From Oligoflexus sp. (GTDB lineage: Bacteria > Bdellovibrionota_B > Oligoflexia > Oligoflexales > Oligoflexaceae), in contig JASLCY010000204.1 of NCBI GenBank assembly GCA_030151925.1, positions 1 through 10,665 of the forward strand: a DNA stretch of 10,665 nucleotides, given 5' to 3'. Under the pieces are notes generated by a model. The model made no database searches and was not told where the DNA came from. It worked only from the letters and a program-made list of their open reading frames with translations. The position numbers were made by a program, and so were the translations under genes. This document shows, one piece after another, positions 1 to 6,270 of the stretch (its first letter is position 1; each line of letters opens with the position of its first letter).

Positions 1-1260
1 GGCATATCCAGCGGGCTCGTCCAGCCGCTCAAGCCCAACCAATGGCCCCGCGGCTGGTTCGAGGGAGGCAAGGACACGCCGTCGGTCAATCCCTTGATGA
101 ACAAGCATATGGCGGCCTCGAACGGGATGGTCTTCCACGACTATCTGAAGTTCCTCGGCCCGATCAGCGAGCACATGTGCCTCGTGAACGGCACCTCCCA
201 ATCATTGGACCACAACGTGGCTCGGCTCTATCAGCAGCGAGGCGTTTCCAACGCCGCCATCGCTCCGGAATGGGCGATGGCCGTGACGGAATTCATGAGG
301 ACCAATGAGAGGCAGAATCCGATGGTCCTCACCGGGGGCGTGAAGACCCTGAGCGTTCCGGACGTCACCACGGTCCAGGCCTCTAATATCGACGAATTCT
401 CCCGCATCACCCAGGACGTGGCCGGCATCCCCAAGGGAGGCAATGCCGGGTTCATCGAACTCCTCAAACAAAGGTTCACCAAACCCGTGCTGGGCTCGGT
501 CGTCGCTGAATCCAACCTCCAGACCTTGGCCGCTTACCAATTGGCGACTCTCACGACGGGCCTCAAGGAGATCGCCGACTCCGCGGATGACATCAAGGCT
601 CTGAAAAGCGCCATCACCAAGGATAACGTGGGGAACCTCATCAAGGACTGCATCGAGGCCGATCAGATCAAGGACCAGTACAGCCAAGGTCTGCAGGACA
701 ATCTGATCTTGGCCGGAATCCTGGCGAAGACCGGCCTCGCCAACGGCATGAGCCTCATGAACCTGTTCGGCGGCGATACCCACAATACCCCGTCTGATAT
801 CGAGACTCCGCGCATCGCGGGATCGGCTTGGGCGCAGATCCACCTCTTCTGGAACTGGGTGAAGGCCAACAACTTGCAGGACGACATCATGATCGTGGTG
901 AGCCACGATTTCTCGAGGGCCCAATACAACGGCAAGCTCTACGATGCTCAGGTCAAGGATCAAAGCGGCAAGACCATCAGCGTCAAGGCCTCGGGACGTG
1001 ACCACGATCTTTCCATGGGCATGATGTTCCTGAACGGCAACGTTCCCAAGGGCGGAAGGGTCGGCAATATCGCCGAGAACCGGACGCCGCTTCCTTCCAA
1101 GGACGCCAAGGGCACTCCTGATACGGGAGGCGCGGCTTACACCGCCGAAAACATGGTCGGCAGCATGCTGCTCAGAGTTTTCCCCGAGCTCTTCCCTACG
1201 GAGCGGATGGTGCGGAAGCATTGGCCGACCTTCAAAGAGATCGGACCGATCACCGCCTGA
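1..1260 (+). CDS. DUF1501-like exported protein, 5' truncated
   Basis: The reading frame is open from the first base of the window to a TGA at 1258-1260 (419 residues), so the true start and any Tat or Sec signal lie outside. The C-terminal half carries the landmarks I know from DUF1501 proteins, a family in the alkaline-phosphatase-like fold. These are GGDTHNT (Asp-Thr-His at 775-783), an aromatic-rich helix HLFWNWVKANN, then IMIVVSHDFSR (SHDFSR at 901-918), then GRDHDLSMGMMFLNG (GRDH at 994-1005), and a following GGRVG. In typical members the second motif reads SEFGR and the third GTDHG, so this is a divergent relative. The family is usually exported and its biochemical role is not established; I infer an envelope protein, possibly a hydrolase. 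The TTG at 94 and ATG at 97 are internal codons, not convincing starts. A hairpin terminator follows the stop. Confidence 0.7.
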   Translation, partial: GISSGLVQPLKPNQWPRGWFEGGKDTPSVNPLMNKHMAASNGMVFHDYLKFLGPISEHMCLVNGTSQSLDHNVARLYQQRGVSNAAIAPEWAMAVTEFMRTNERQNPMVLTGGVKTLSVPDVTTVQASNIDEFSRITQDVAGIPKGGNAGFIELLKQRFTKPVLGSVVAESNLQTLAAYQLATLTTGLKEIADSADDIKALKSAITKDNVGNLIKDCIEADQIKDQYSQGLQDNLILAGILAKTGLANGMSLMNLFGGDTHNTPSDIETPRIAGSAWAQIHLFWNWVKANNLQDDIMIVVSHDFSRAQYNGKLYDAQVKDQSGKTISVKASGRDHDLSMGMMFLNGNVPKGGRVGNIAENRTPLPSKDAKGTPDTGGAAYTAENMVGSMLLRVFPELFPTERMVRKHWPTFKEIGPITA

Positions 1261-1290
1261 AACTTCGAATTTCGCGCAAATGAATCCCAG

Positions 1291-1325
1291 GAGATCGGAA
1301 GGGCTCATAACCCTTTCGATCTTTG
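1291..1325 (+). terminator. Hairpin terminator after the DUF1501-like gene
   Basis: AGATCGGAAGGG (1292-1303) pairs with CCCTTTCGATCT (1311-1322) as a 12-bp stem with one G-U wobble, around a 7-nt loop CTCATAA. The run of T after the stem is short (about three), so termination may be only moderately efficient. It lies 30 bases after the stop and well before the next gene, which fits an intrinsic terminator. Confidence 0.6.
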
Positions 1326-1416
1326 TCCGCCCCGCTCAAGGCCCCCGACTCCGCCTCAGACCTCATTCACCATATTTCTCCCGCTCTTAAACGCTTTTCA
1401 TGACCTAAGAATTATC

Positions 1417-1452
1417 TTGCACAGTATGTCATTGCTGAGTATGCAGTGAGTA
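1417..1452 (+). promoter_or_regulatory. Direct-repeat cluster upstream of the response regulator (candidate operator)
   Basis: TGAGTA occurs at 1436-1441 and again at 1447-1452, an exact 11-bp period. A broader 15-bp repeat is also visible: TTGCACAGTATGTCA (1417-1431) and TTGCTGAGTATGCAG (1432-1446) agree at 10 of 15 positions. The shared core AGTA therefore appears three times. OmpR/PhoB-family regulators typically bind direct repeats spaced by about one helical turn, so autoregulation by the adjacent regulator is a reasonable inference. The cluster ends just before the ribosome binding site. I could not place a convincing promoter here. Confidence 0.4.
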
Positions 1453-1467
1453 ATAGGGAGGCAATTT

Positions 1468-2202
1468 ATGCGTATACTGGTGGTCGAAGACGATAGAGCC
1501 TTAGCAAGCCTGCTTGTAAGAGCCCTGCGTGAAGAGTCTTATGCCGTTGATTTGGCGCAAGATGGACAAGAGGCTGAATGGCTAGCCTTCGAAAATCCTT
1601 ACGATGCCATCGTTCTCGATCTCATGCTTCCCATCAAGGACGGTTTAACGGTCTTGCGCAACCTGCGCGCCGGCGGCATCTCGACTCCCGTTTTGATCCT
1701 CACTGCGAAAGACACCACGGCCGACATCGTCCGCGGACTTGACGAAGGCGGCGACGATTATCTGCGCAAGCCCTTCAGCCTCGACGAACTGCTCGCCCGC
1801 GTGCGCTCCCTCCTGCGCCGCAAGGAAACCGATATTGCGACCGTGCTCGAAGTCGGTCCCATTAAAATCGATCCAGCGAAAAAGCAGGTGACGCGCGACG
1901 GTAAACCCATCGACCTCACCGCCAAGGAATACGCGCTCATGGAATACTTCGGGCGGAACGCCGGCGTCGTGCTGAGCCGCACGCAGCTTTCCGAGCACGT
2001 GTGGGACATGAACTTCGAGCCGAGCTCCAACGTCGTCGACGTGTATGTGGGCTACCTCCGCAACAAGATCGACAAACCCTGGGATTCGAACTTCATCAAG
2101 ACGATGCGCGGTCACGGCTATATGCTCGACGTGGACTCGGCGTCGCAGACCCAGGCTCCCGCAGCGGCGAAACCCCAGGCTGAGCAGCAGCCGGAGGCTT
2201 AA
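1468..2202 (+). CDS. OmpR/PhoB-family response regulator
   Basis: This is a 244-residue cytoplasmic DNA-binding response regulator. The receiver domain (residues 1-115) shows the acidic pair E7/D8/D9, the phospho-acceptor D51 in the VLDLMLP context, T79 in LILTA, Y98 and K101 in the DDYLRKPF block. The OmpR-type winged-helix domain (about 126-220) has the usual DLTAKEYALMEYF, the recognition segment with SSNVVDVYVGYLRNKID, and the wing IKTMRGHGYML. The ATG is preceded by GGGAGG (1456-1461) with a 6-base gap. After the winged helix comes a tail of about 22 residues rich in Ala, Pro and Gln, absent from most relatives and likely disordered. The kinase gene starts 22 bases later, so the two are co-transcribed and form a cognate pair. 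The sequence resembles the CusR/CopR-like branch, but the stimulus cannot be read from it. Confidence 0.95.
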   Translation: MRILVVEDDRALASLLVRALREESYAVDLAQDGQEAEWLAFENPYDAIVLDLMLPIKDGLTVLRNLRAGGISTPVLILTAKDTTADIVRGLDEGGDDYLRKPFSLDELLARVRSLLRRKETDIATVLEVGPIKIDPAKKQVTRDGKPIDLTAKEYALMEYFGRNAGVVLSRTQLSEHVWDMNFEPSSNVVDVYVGYLRNKIDKPWDSNFIKTMRGHGYMLDVDSASQTQAPAAAKPQAEQQPEA

Positions 2203-2212
2203 GACCCCTAAC

Positions 2213-2219
2213 GAAGGAA
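2213..2219 (+). promoter_or_regulatory. Ribosome binding site fixing the kinase GTG start
   Basis: GAAGGAA lies five bases before the GTG at 2225. The frame stays open upstream into the regulator gene, but that part would be antisense to nothing conserved and simply overlaps the regulator's winged helix. This site is the reason for choosing the GTG. Confidence 0.65.
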
Positions 2220-2224
2220 CTTCG

Positions 2225-3811
2225 GTGCTCGAAAGAATTCCTATCCGCATCAGACTCTCGCTCGGCCATGCCCTCTGGATGGCCGTGCTTTTCGCTGCCA
2301 TAGGAATGGGCGTCTCCCATATCGTGGAAGACAGCGTGAACAAGTCGCTCGACGCGACCCTGCTCACCACCGCCAAGAACCTCCGCGAAGCGCAGATGAC
2401 GCAAAGCGACAAGACCTCGGCTTTCCGCAACCCGCTCTACTGGGAATCGATGATAGACGAGTTCTTCGGCGGGCAGCGTTTCGTCCGGCCCTACGGCGTC
2501 CTGATCGATACCTCGGGCACCATCCGGGCGCGCACGCCGAATATCCGCGTGAGCCTCCCCGTCTCGCGCCTGACCCTGGCGCGGTCGGCGAAGGGCCTTG
2601 AGACCTTCGAGAACTTCACCCTCGCGGAAGGCAACACCTTCCGCCAAGTGACGCTCCCCATCATCCGCAACAATAAATTCACGGGCGAGCTGATCCAGGT
2701 CGGAGCCTCGACCGCGGCCTCGCGGACGACGGTGAACTCCGTGAAGATGATGCTCTGGATCTCGATGTCGCTCGGCCTCGTCGCTTCCGTGGTGTTCGGT
2801 TACCTCCTCCTCAAATGGTCGTTCAAACCCGTCGCGCGCATCACCTACGAGGTGGCCCGCATGGGATTTACCGATAACTTCGACCAGCGCCTGAAATTGC
2901 CGAAGGCCGACGATGAGATGCGCCTGCTCGTGCGGACGTTCAATGAGATGCTGGGCCGCATCGAAGACGGCTTCGGCCGCCTGAGGCGCTTTGCGGGCGA
3001 CGTGAGCCACGAGCTGAGGACTCCGATCGCTGTGCTCAAGGGCGAGGCGGAGCTGGCCTTGAGGCGCGAGCGGACGGGCGAGGAATACCGCAGCTCGCTC
3101 CAGACCATAGTCGAAGAATCCACGCAGATGTCGGCCATCGTCGAAGAGCTGCTCCTGCTCGCGCGGGCCCAAGGCCAATCGATCCCCATCCATCCCGAGT
3201 CGGTGACGATCGCGGACCTCGTCCACGAGCTCGAGCACAGCGTGCGCAAGAATTACGAGGAAAAGCAGGTGCGGCTCGTCGCGCAGCTCGGCGACCTGGG
3301 CGGGCACTACCTCCAGATCGCCAAGGGCTATATCATCATCGCGATCAAAAACATCCTGCTCAACGCGTGCAAGCATTCCGCCAGCGGCCAGACGGTCGAG
3401 CTCGAGGTGCGTGAGACGCCGCGCGAGATCCGCTTCGTCGTGATCGACCACGGCGAAGGCATCCCGCTCGACGCGATGCCCTATATCTTCGATCTCTTCT
3501 ATCGTGCGGATACGGCCCGCAATCGCTCCAGCGGCGGCGTGGGCATAGGCCTGAGCCTGGCCAAGGCTCTGATCAACCTGCATGGCGGGAAAATCGAGGT
3601 CTCGTCGACCGAAGGCGGAGGCGCGAGCTTCCTCGTCGCCCTTCCCAAGGAAAAGGCTCCCGCACCGAACATCCCCACCATCCGCGAGAAGATCCTCACC
3701 CAGGGCAAGAACCTGGGACGGTGGCCCCTCAGATCGCGTCGGACGAAGGTTTCTTCGCCTCGGAGCGCGGTTTCAATCCTAAGCTCGAAAGAGTCTGCTT
3801 CGAAGACGTGA
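2225..3811 (+). CDS. Membrane sensor histidine kinase (CusS/BaeS-like)
   Basis: From the GTG the protein has 528 residues. TM1 is at about 13-33, a periplasmic sensor region at about 34-172, TM2 at about 175-196, and a HAMP domain at about 197-250. The dimerisation/phospho-acceptor helix is at 250-315, with His262 in DVSHELRTPIAVLKGE. The catalytic domain follows, with N-box NILLNACKHS (376-385), G1 box DHGEGIP (408-414), F box FDLFYRAD (422-429) and G2 box GGVGIGLSLAK (437-447). All key residues for autophosphorylation are present. It should phosphorylate the adjacent regulator. The catalytic domain is complete at about residue 475 (FLVALP). The last 50 or so residues are unconserved, Lys/Arg/Ser-rich, and the final 27 are encoded across the end of the convergent YihY gene. 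The original stop may have been lost. The ligand is unknown. Confidence 0.93.
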   Translation: MLERIPIRIRLSLGHALWMAVLFAAIGMGVSHIVEDSVNKSLDATLLTTAKNLREAQMTQSDKTSAFRNPLYWESMIDEFFGGQRFVRPYGVLIDTSGTIRARTPNIRVSLPVSRLTLARSAKGLETFENFTLAEGNTFRQVTLPIIRNNKFTGELIQVGASTAASRTTVNSVKMMLWISMSLGLVASVVFGYLLLKWSFKPVARITYEVARMGFTDNFDQRLKLPKADDEMRLLVRTFNEMLGRIEDGFGRLRRFAGDVSHELRTPIAVLKGEAELALRRERTGEEYRSSLQTIVEESTQMSAIVEELLLLARAQGQSIPIHPESVTIADLVHELEHSVRKNYEEKQVRLVAQLGDLGGHYLQIAKGYIIIAIKNILLNACKHSASGQTVELEVRETPREIRFVVIDHGEGIPLDAMPYIFDLFYRADTARNRSSGGVGIGLSLAKALINLHGGKIEVSSTEGGGASFLVALPKEKAPAPNIPTIREKILTQGKNLGRWPLRSRRTKVSSPRSAVSILSSKESASKT

Positions 3812-5039
3812 GATAGGCGTCGAAGGCCTTCTTGTAAGCGAAGTCAGCGTGCAGGCTCTCTTCGCGCAGGGACTGGAGCCAGTTGGCCTCATTCCCCAGG
3901 ATCCTCTCGCGGGCTTCCGCGAAGGTCAATCTATGCGCCGGGCAGCTCGGCACGAATTCCTCGTGATGCTTCTTCTTCGTGTTCTTATCCTTGCAGATGA
4001 TGAGGTCCGCGGCCTGCAGCTGGGAAAGCGCGGCGCGGGTCATTGTCGTGCTGACGAAGAGCTCCTTCGCCAGGCTCTCGTCCGTGCAGGGTTCGGCGGC
4101 TTCGTAGGCCTCATAGGTCTTCATGAGGACGAGGAAGGGCAGGAGGATCTGGAAGTACTCGGGCTTGATGTCCTCTTCGATGTGGTTGGTGCTGAAGGAG
4201 CCGCGCGGGATGCCGTCGATCGCTCTCTTCGTTATGAGGGCGCCGAGCAGGGTGATGACCCAGACCACGTAGAGCCAGAAGAGGAAGATCGGGAGGGCGG
4301 CCAGCGCCCCGTAGATCGCCTGATAACGCGTGAAGTGGGTGATGTAGAGCGAGAAGAAGCGGATAGCCTGGGTCAGCAGCGTGGTGGCGACCAGGGCGCC
4401 GATCGCCGCCTTCTTCAGGTCGATAGGCCGGTTCGGGCCGAGCTTGTAGAGCGAGAGGAAGAGGAGGTACATGCCGCCGAGGTAGAAGACCTCGCGGATC
4501 ACCTTCTGCGACAGCGAGAGCTCGAAGTAACGCGAGCTCCAGGCGAAGCTCGAGAGAGTGCCGACCGAGACCGCGAGGCAGAACGTCCCCAGCGTGAGGA
4601 TCAGCCAGAAATAGAGGAAGCGCTGGAGCATGCTGCGCTTCTCCTTGACCGCGAAGATGCGGTTCAGGGCCTGCTCGATCTGCTGGATCAGCAGCGTGCA
4701 GGTCACGAGGGTGCTGATGAAGCCGGTGATCCCGATCTTCTTGAAGTCGGTATTGGCGAGGAAGCCCTGCAGGTACTTTATCACCTGCTCGCCGCTGCCG
4801 GTCGCGAGGTTCTTCAGGATGAAGTCCTCGGCGTTGAGGAGCAGCTGGGAGTTCTCGCCGAACAGCGGCGTGAAGAGCGAGATCAGGGCGAAGACCGCGG
4901 CGAGCGATGGGATGAGCGAGAACAGGGTCACGTAGGCCATCGCATACGCGTCCTTGAAGATCTCGACCCGAAGGGCGTCCTGCCAGAGCAAGTAGAGGAA
5001 CTTGATTGGTTTAAAGTTCAAGATTCGAGACTTTACCAT
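3729..5039 (-). CDS. YihY/BrkB-family inner-membrane protein with winged-helix-like C-terminus
   Basis: This 436-residue protein begins like YihY/BrkB members (an amphipathic start, then AYAMAYVTLFSLIPSLAAVFALISLF at about 31-56). It has about six hydrophobic segments: roughly 32-56, 103-120, 141-166, 182-199, 209-230 and 241-270. The last carries the family hallmark YGALAALPIFLFWLY followed by an LLGA motif. The family was once named RNase BN, but that activity belongs to a different protein; its role remains uncertain. Residues about 290-430 are soluble. They include a helix-turn-helix-like stretch (ESLAKELFVSTTMTRAALSQ) followed by LQAADLI, as in winged-helix domains of longer family members. 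Start: ATG at 5037-5039 behind GAGGGAA (5042-5048). It lies 15 bases after the neighbouring minus-strand gene, so the two form an operon. Its 3' end overlaps the kinase gene. Confidence 0.88.
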   Translation of the reverse strand: MVKSRILNFKPIKFLYLLWQDALRVEIFKDAYAMAYVTLFSLIPSLAAVFALISLFTPLFGENSQLLLNAEDFILKNLATGSGEQVIKYLQGFLANTDFKKIGITGFISTLVTCTLLIQQIEQALNRIFAVKEKRSMLQRFLYFWLILTLGTFCLAVSVGTLSSFAWSSRYFELSLSQKVIREVFYLGGMYLLFLSLYKLGPNRPIDLKKAAIGALVATTLLTQAIRFFSLYITHFTRYQAIYGALAALPIFLFWLYVVWVITLLGALITKRAIDGIPRGSFSTNHIEEDIKPEYFQILLPFLVLMKTYEAYEAAEPCTDESLAKELFVSTTMTRAALSQLQAADLIICKDKNTKKKHHEEFVPSCPAHRLTFAEARERILGNEANWLQSLREESLHADFAYKKAFDAYLTSSKQTLSSLGLKPRSEAKKPSSDAI

Positions 5040-5054
5040 CGTTCCCTCGCTCTG

Positions 5055-5654
5055 TTAATGCAGGTGAGACCCCGCCTGCCCGCGTGTTTGGATCCATTCA
5101 CGCATCGCCGGCAAAGATTCTTCACGCCATGAGCTGTCGGCACGAACGTCGAGAAATTTCAGAAATAATGCGTCTATGACCTCAAGATAGAGGTCGGTCA
5201 TCTGCAGGCGGAACGCCAGCCCGAGCGAAGGGCCGGAAGAACCCTGAGTATTGCTCGGGAGATACACCGATTTCGGCGAAAGGTCCTTGGCCGTCAGCAG
5301 CGAGATAAAATCGCCGTAAGGGTCGATATGGAAGCCGAGGCGGAGCTCTTTCACGACCTTCCCGGACTTCAGGGAGAATTCGGCCTCGAGGCTGCGCGAA
5401 GGCTCGCCGCCCTTGAAGGTGTGGACCTGGCCCCTGTTATCGTTCGATTCGAGGACGAGCCTGTCCTCGACCCAGAGCTTCACCGCCGTGCGGCCTTCCT
5501 TGGGAAGGTCGAGCTCAACGGGGTTTTGCGGGGACTCGGCGAAGTACCAGAGCCAGAGGAGGAAATCCCCCGCGAGGAAGGATTTCGCCTGCATGAGGTC
5601 CATCCAAGGCTTGAGGGCCTCGATCTGTTCCTTCTCTTTGGTAGTGCTCGCCAT
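5055..5654 (-). CDS. Hypothetical soluble protein, possibly RdgC-like
   Basis: The gene encodes 199 residues, with no signal peptide or membrane segment evident. Visible blocks are AKSFLAGDFLLWLWYFAE (24-41), VKLWVEDRLVLES (58-70), a GGEPSRSLEAEF stretch (82-93), and a hydrophobic helix near the C-terminus (DLYLEVIDALFLKFLDV). From memory, the order FLxxxFLxWLW, then LW(V/I)EDRLxLES, then GGxPSxSxEA recalls the C-terminal part of RdgC-like proteins found outside the enterobacteria, which bind DNA in recombination. I could not confirm this, so I treat function as unknown. The ATG at 5652-5654 follows GGAG (minus strand, 5661-5664) by six bases. It is the first gene of a minus-strand operon with the YihY-family gene, divergent from the Smr gene. 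The C-terminus ends in a His/Gly-rich tail of no obvious meaning. Confidence 0.75.
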   Translation of the reverse strand: MASTTKEKEQIEALKPWMDLMQAKSFLAGDFLLWLWYFAESPQNPVELDLPKEGRTAVKLWVEDRLVLESNDNRGQVHTFKGGEPSRSLEAEFSLKSGKVVKELRLGFHIDPYGDFISLLTAKDLSPKSVYLPSNTQGSSGPSLGLAFRLQMTDLYLEVIDALFLKFLDVRADSSWREESLPAMREWIQTRGQAGSHLH

Positions 5655-5734
5655 ATTTTACTCCGCCTTAAGCAGTTCTGGGTCCAATTTGAGACCAGCA
5701 TAGGCTAAAGATGAAAGAGGAAGGAATGACTTTT

Positions 5735-5767
5735 CCGTGTTCCTCCCAATATGGCGAAAGGAGGCGG
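5735..5767 (+). promoter_or_regulatory. Possible hairpin masking the Smr gene ribosome binding site
   Basis: CCTCC (5742-5746) can pair with GGAGG (5760-5764), and CCG (5735-5737) with CGG (5765-5767), leaving a 4-nt bulge and a 13-nt loop. The structure would cover the Shine-Dalgarno core. It is short and may not be stable, so this is a suggestion only. Confidence 0.25.
5757..5764 (+). promoter_or_regulatory. Strong Shine-Dalgarno site deciding the Smr gene start
   Basis: AAAGGAGG, close to a full match to the anti-SD complement, sits exactly six bases before GTG 5771. In-frame ATG codons at 5711 and 5726 lie upstream, but choosing either would make the ribosome binding site code for a Gly-Glu-Arg-Arg-Arg-Gln stretch with no family resemblance. 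The GTG is therefore preferred. Confidence 0.65.
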
Positions 5768-5770
5768 CAG

Positions 5771-6247
5771 GTGAAATTCCCAAAAGATAAGAATAAACTC
5801 AAAAATAACAAGAACCTCCGCTTCTCTGACGTCTACTTCGAGCTCGAGGACAACGCCCTCGAACTGATGGAGGAGCACCTCGCCACATTTAAGCCTCACG
5901 CCAAAGATGCCGACACCAAACCGCGCCAGGAAAGTCTGAAAAAGTCACAGACCAGTGCCGTCATCGAAATCGATTTGCACGGGTCCACTGTCGACGAGGC
6001 CGAACGCATCGTCGCTGCCGTCATCGCGAGGCACGAGGCGCAGCATGAGGTGAGGACTTTCAAGATCATCACGGGCAAAGGCCGGCACAGCAGCTCGGGA
6101 CGCGGCGTGTTGATTCGGGAGATCTACCTCTTCGTCGTGCACCGTTACGGACCGAGGATAGTCCGTATCGAAGAAGCGCCGGACGGGGTGAGGATAGGCG
6201 GGCAGGCGATCAGGGGACACTTTCACGTTTCGTTGAAAGGGCCCTAG
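5771..6247 (+). CDS. Smr-domain protein (MutS2 C-terminal-like)
   Basis: From GTG 5771 the protein has 158 residues: a basic N-terminus (Lys/Asn-rich, 2-15), a short helical linker, and an Smr domain from about 63 to 157. The two Smr signatures are present: IEIDLHG (65-71) and IITGKGRHS (99-107), the latter equivalent to the usual HGxG loop. A C-terminal GGQ...GHFHVSL replaces the common GG.GAT.V.L ending. Stand-alone Smr proteins are nucleic-acid-binding or nicking enzymes; some Smr domains cleave DNA branches or act on mRNA or stalled ribosomes. Which applies here cannot be told. The alternative longer form (ATG 5711, 178 residues) adds an unlikely N-terminus. The next gene follows after 23 bases and is probably co-transcribed. 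The minus-strand operon diverges from the same short intergenic region. Confidence 0.88.
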   Translation: MKFPKDKNKLKNNKNLRFSDVYFELEDNALELMEEHLATFKPHAKDADTKPRQESLKKSQTSAVIEIDLHGSTVDEAERIVAAVIARHEAQHEVRTFKIITGKGRHSSSGRGVLIREIYLFVVHRYGPRIVRIEEAPDGVRIGGQAIRGHFHVSLKGP

Positions 6248-6270
6248 CGCAACCAAAGGAGTGAAGCTCG

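Noticed and set aside
202-1308. Long open frame on the minus strand (368 codons)
   Set aside because: Antisense to the DUF1501-like gene and runs through that gene's terminator; no recognisable motif.
1417-1445. TTGCAC and TATGCA at 17-base spacing as the regulator promoter
   Set aside because: The -10 matches only three of six consensus bases and both boxes fall within the repeat cluster, so I did not call it a promoter.
2045-2224. Upstream extension of the histidine kinase to 2045
   Set aside because: The extra residues overlap the regulator's winged-helix codons, are Arg/Pro-rich nonsense, and lack a ribosome binding site; GTG 2225 has one.
2096-3583. Long open frame on the minus strand (495 codons)
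   Set aside because: Antisense to the clearly conserved histidine kinase; composition is typical of an antisense shadow, with His, Arg, Asp and Glu in excess and no motifs.
3744-3757. Hairpin CGAAG-GTTT-CTTCG as a terminator between the convergent genes
   Set aside because: Only five base pairs, no T-tract on either strand, and it lies within coding sequence of both genes.
3849-5132. Long open frame on the plus strand (427 codons)
   Set aside because: Antisense to the YihY-family gene. Its extreme Glu/Arg/Asp/Leu content mirrors hydrophobic membrane codons on the other strand.
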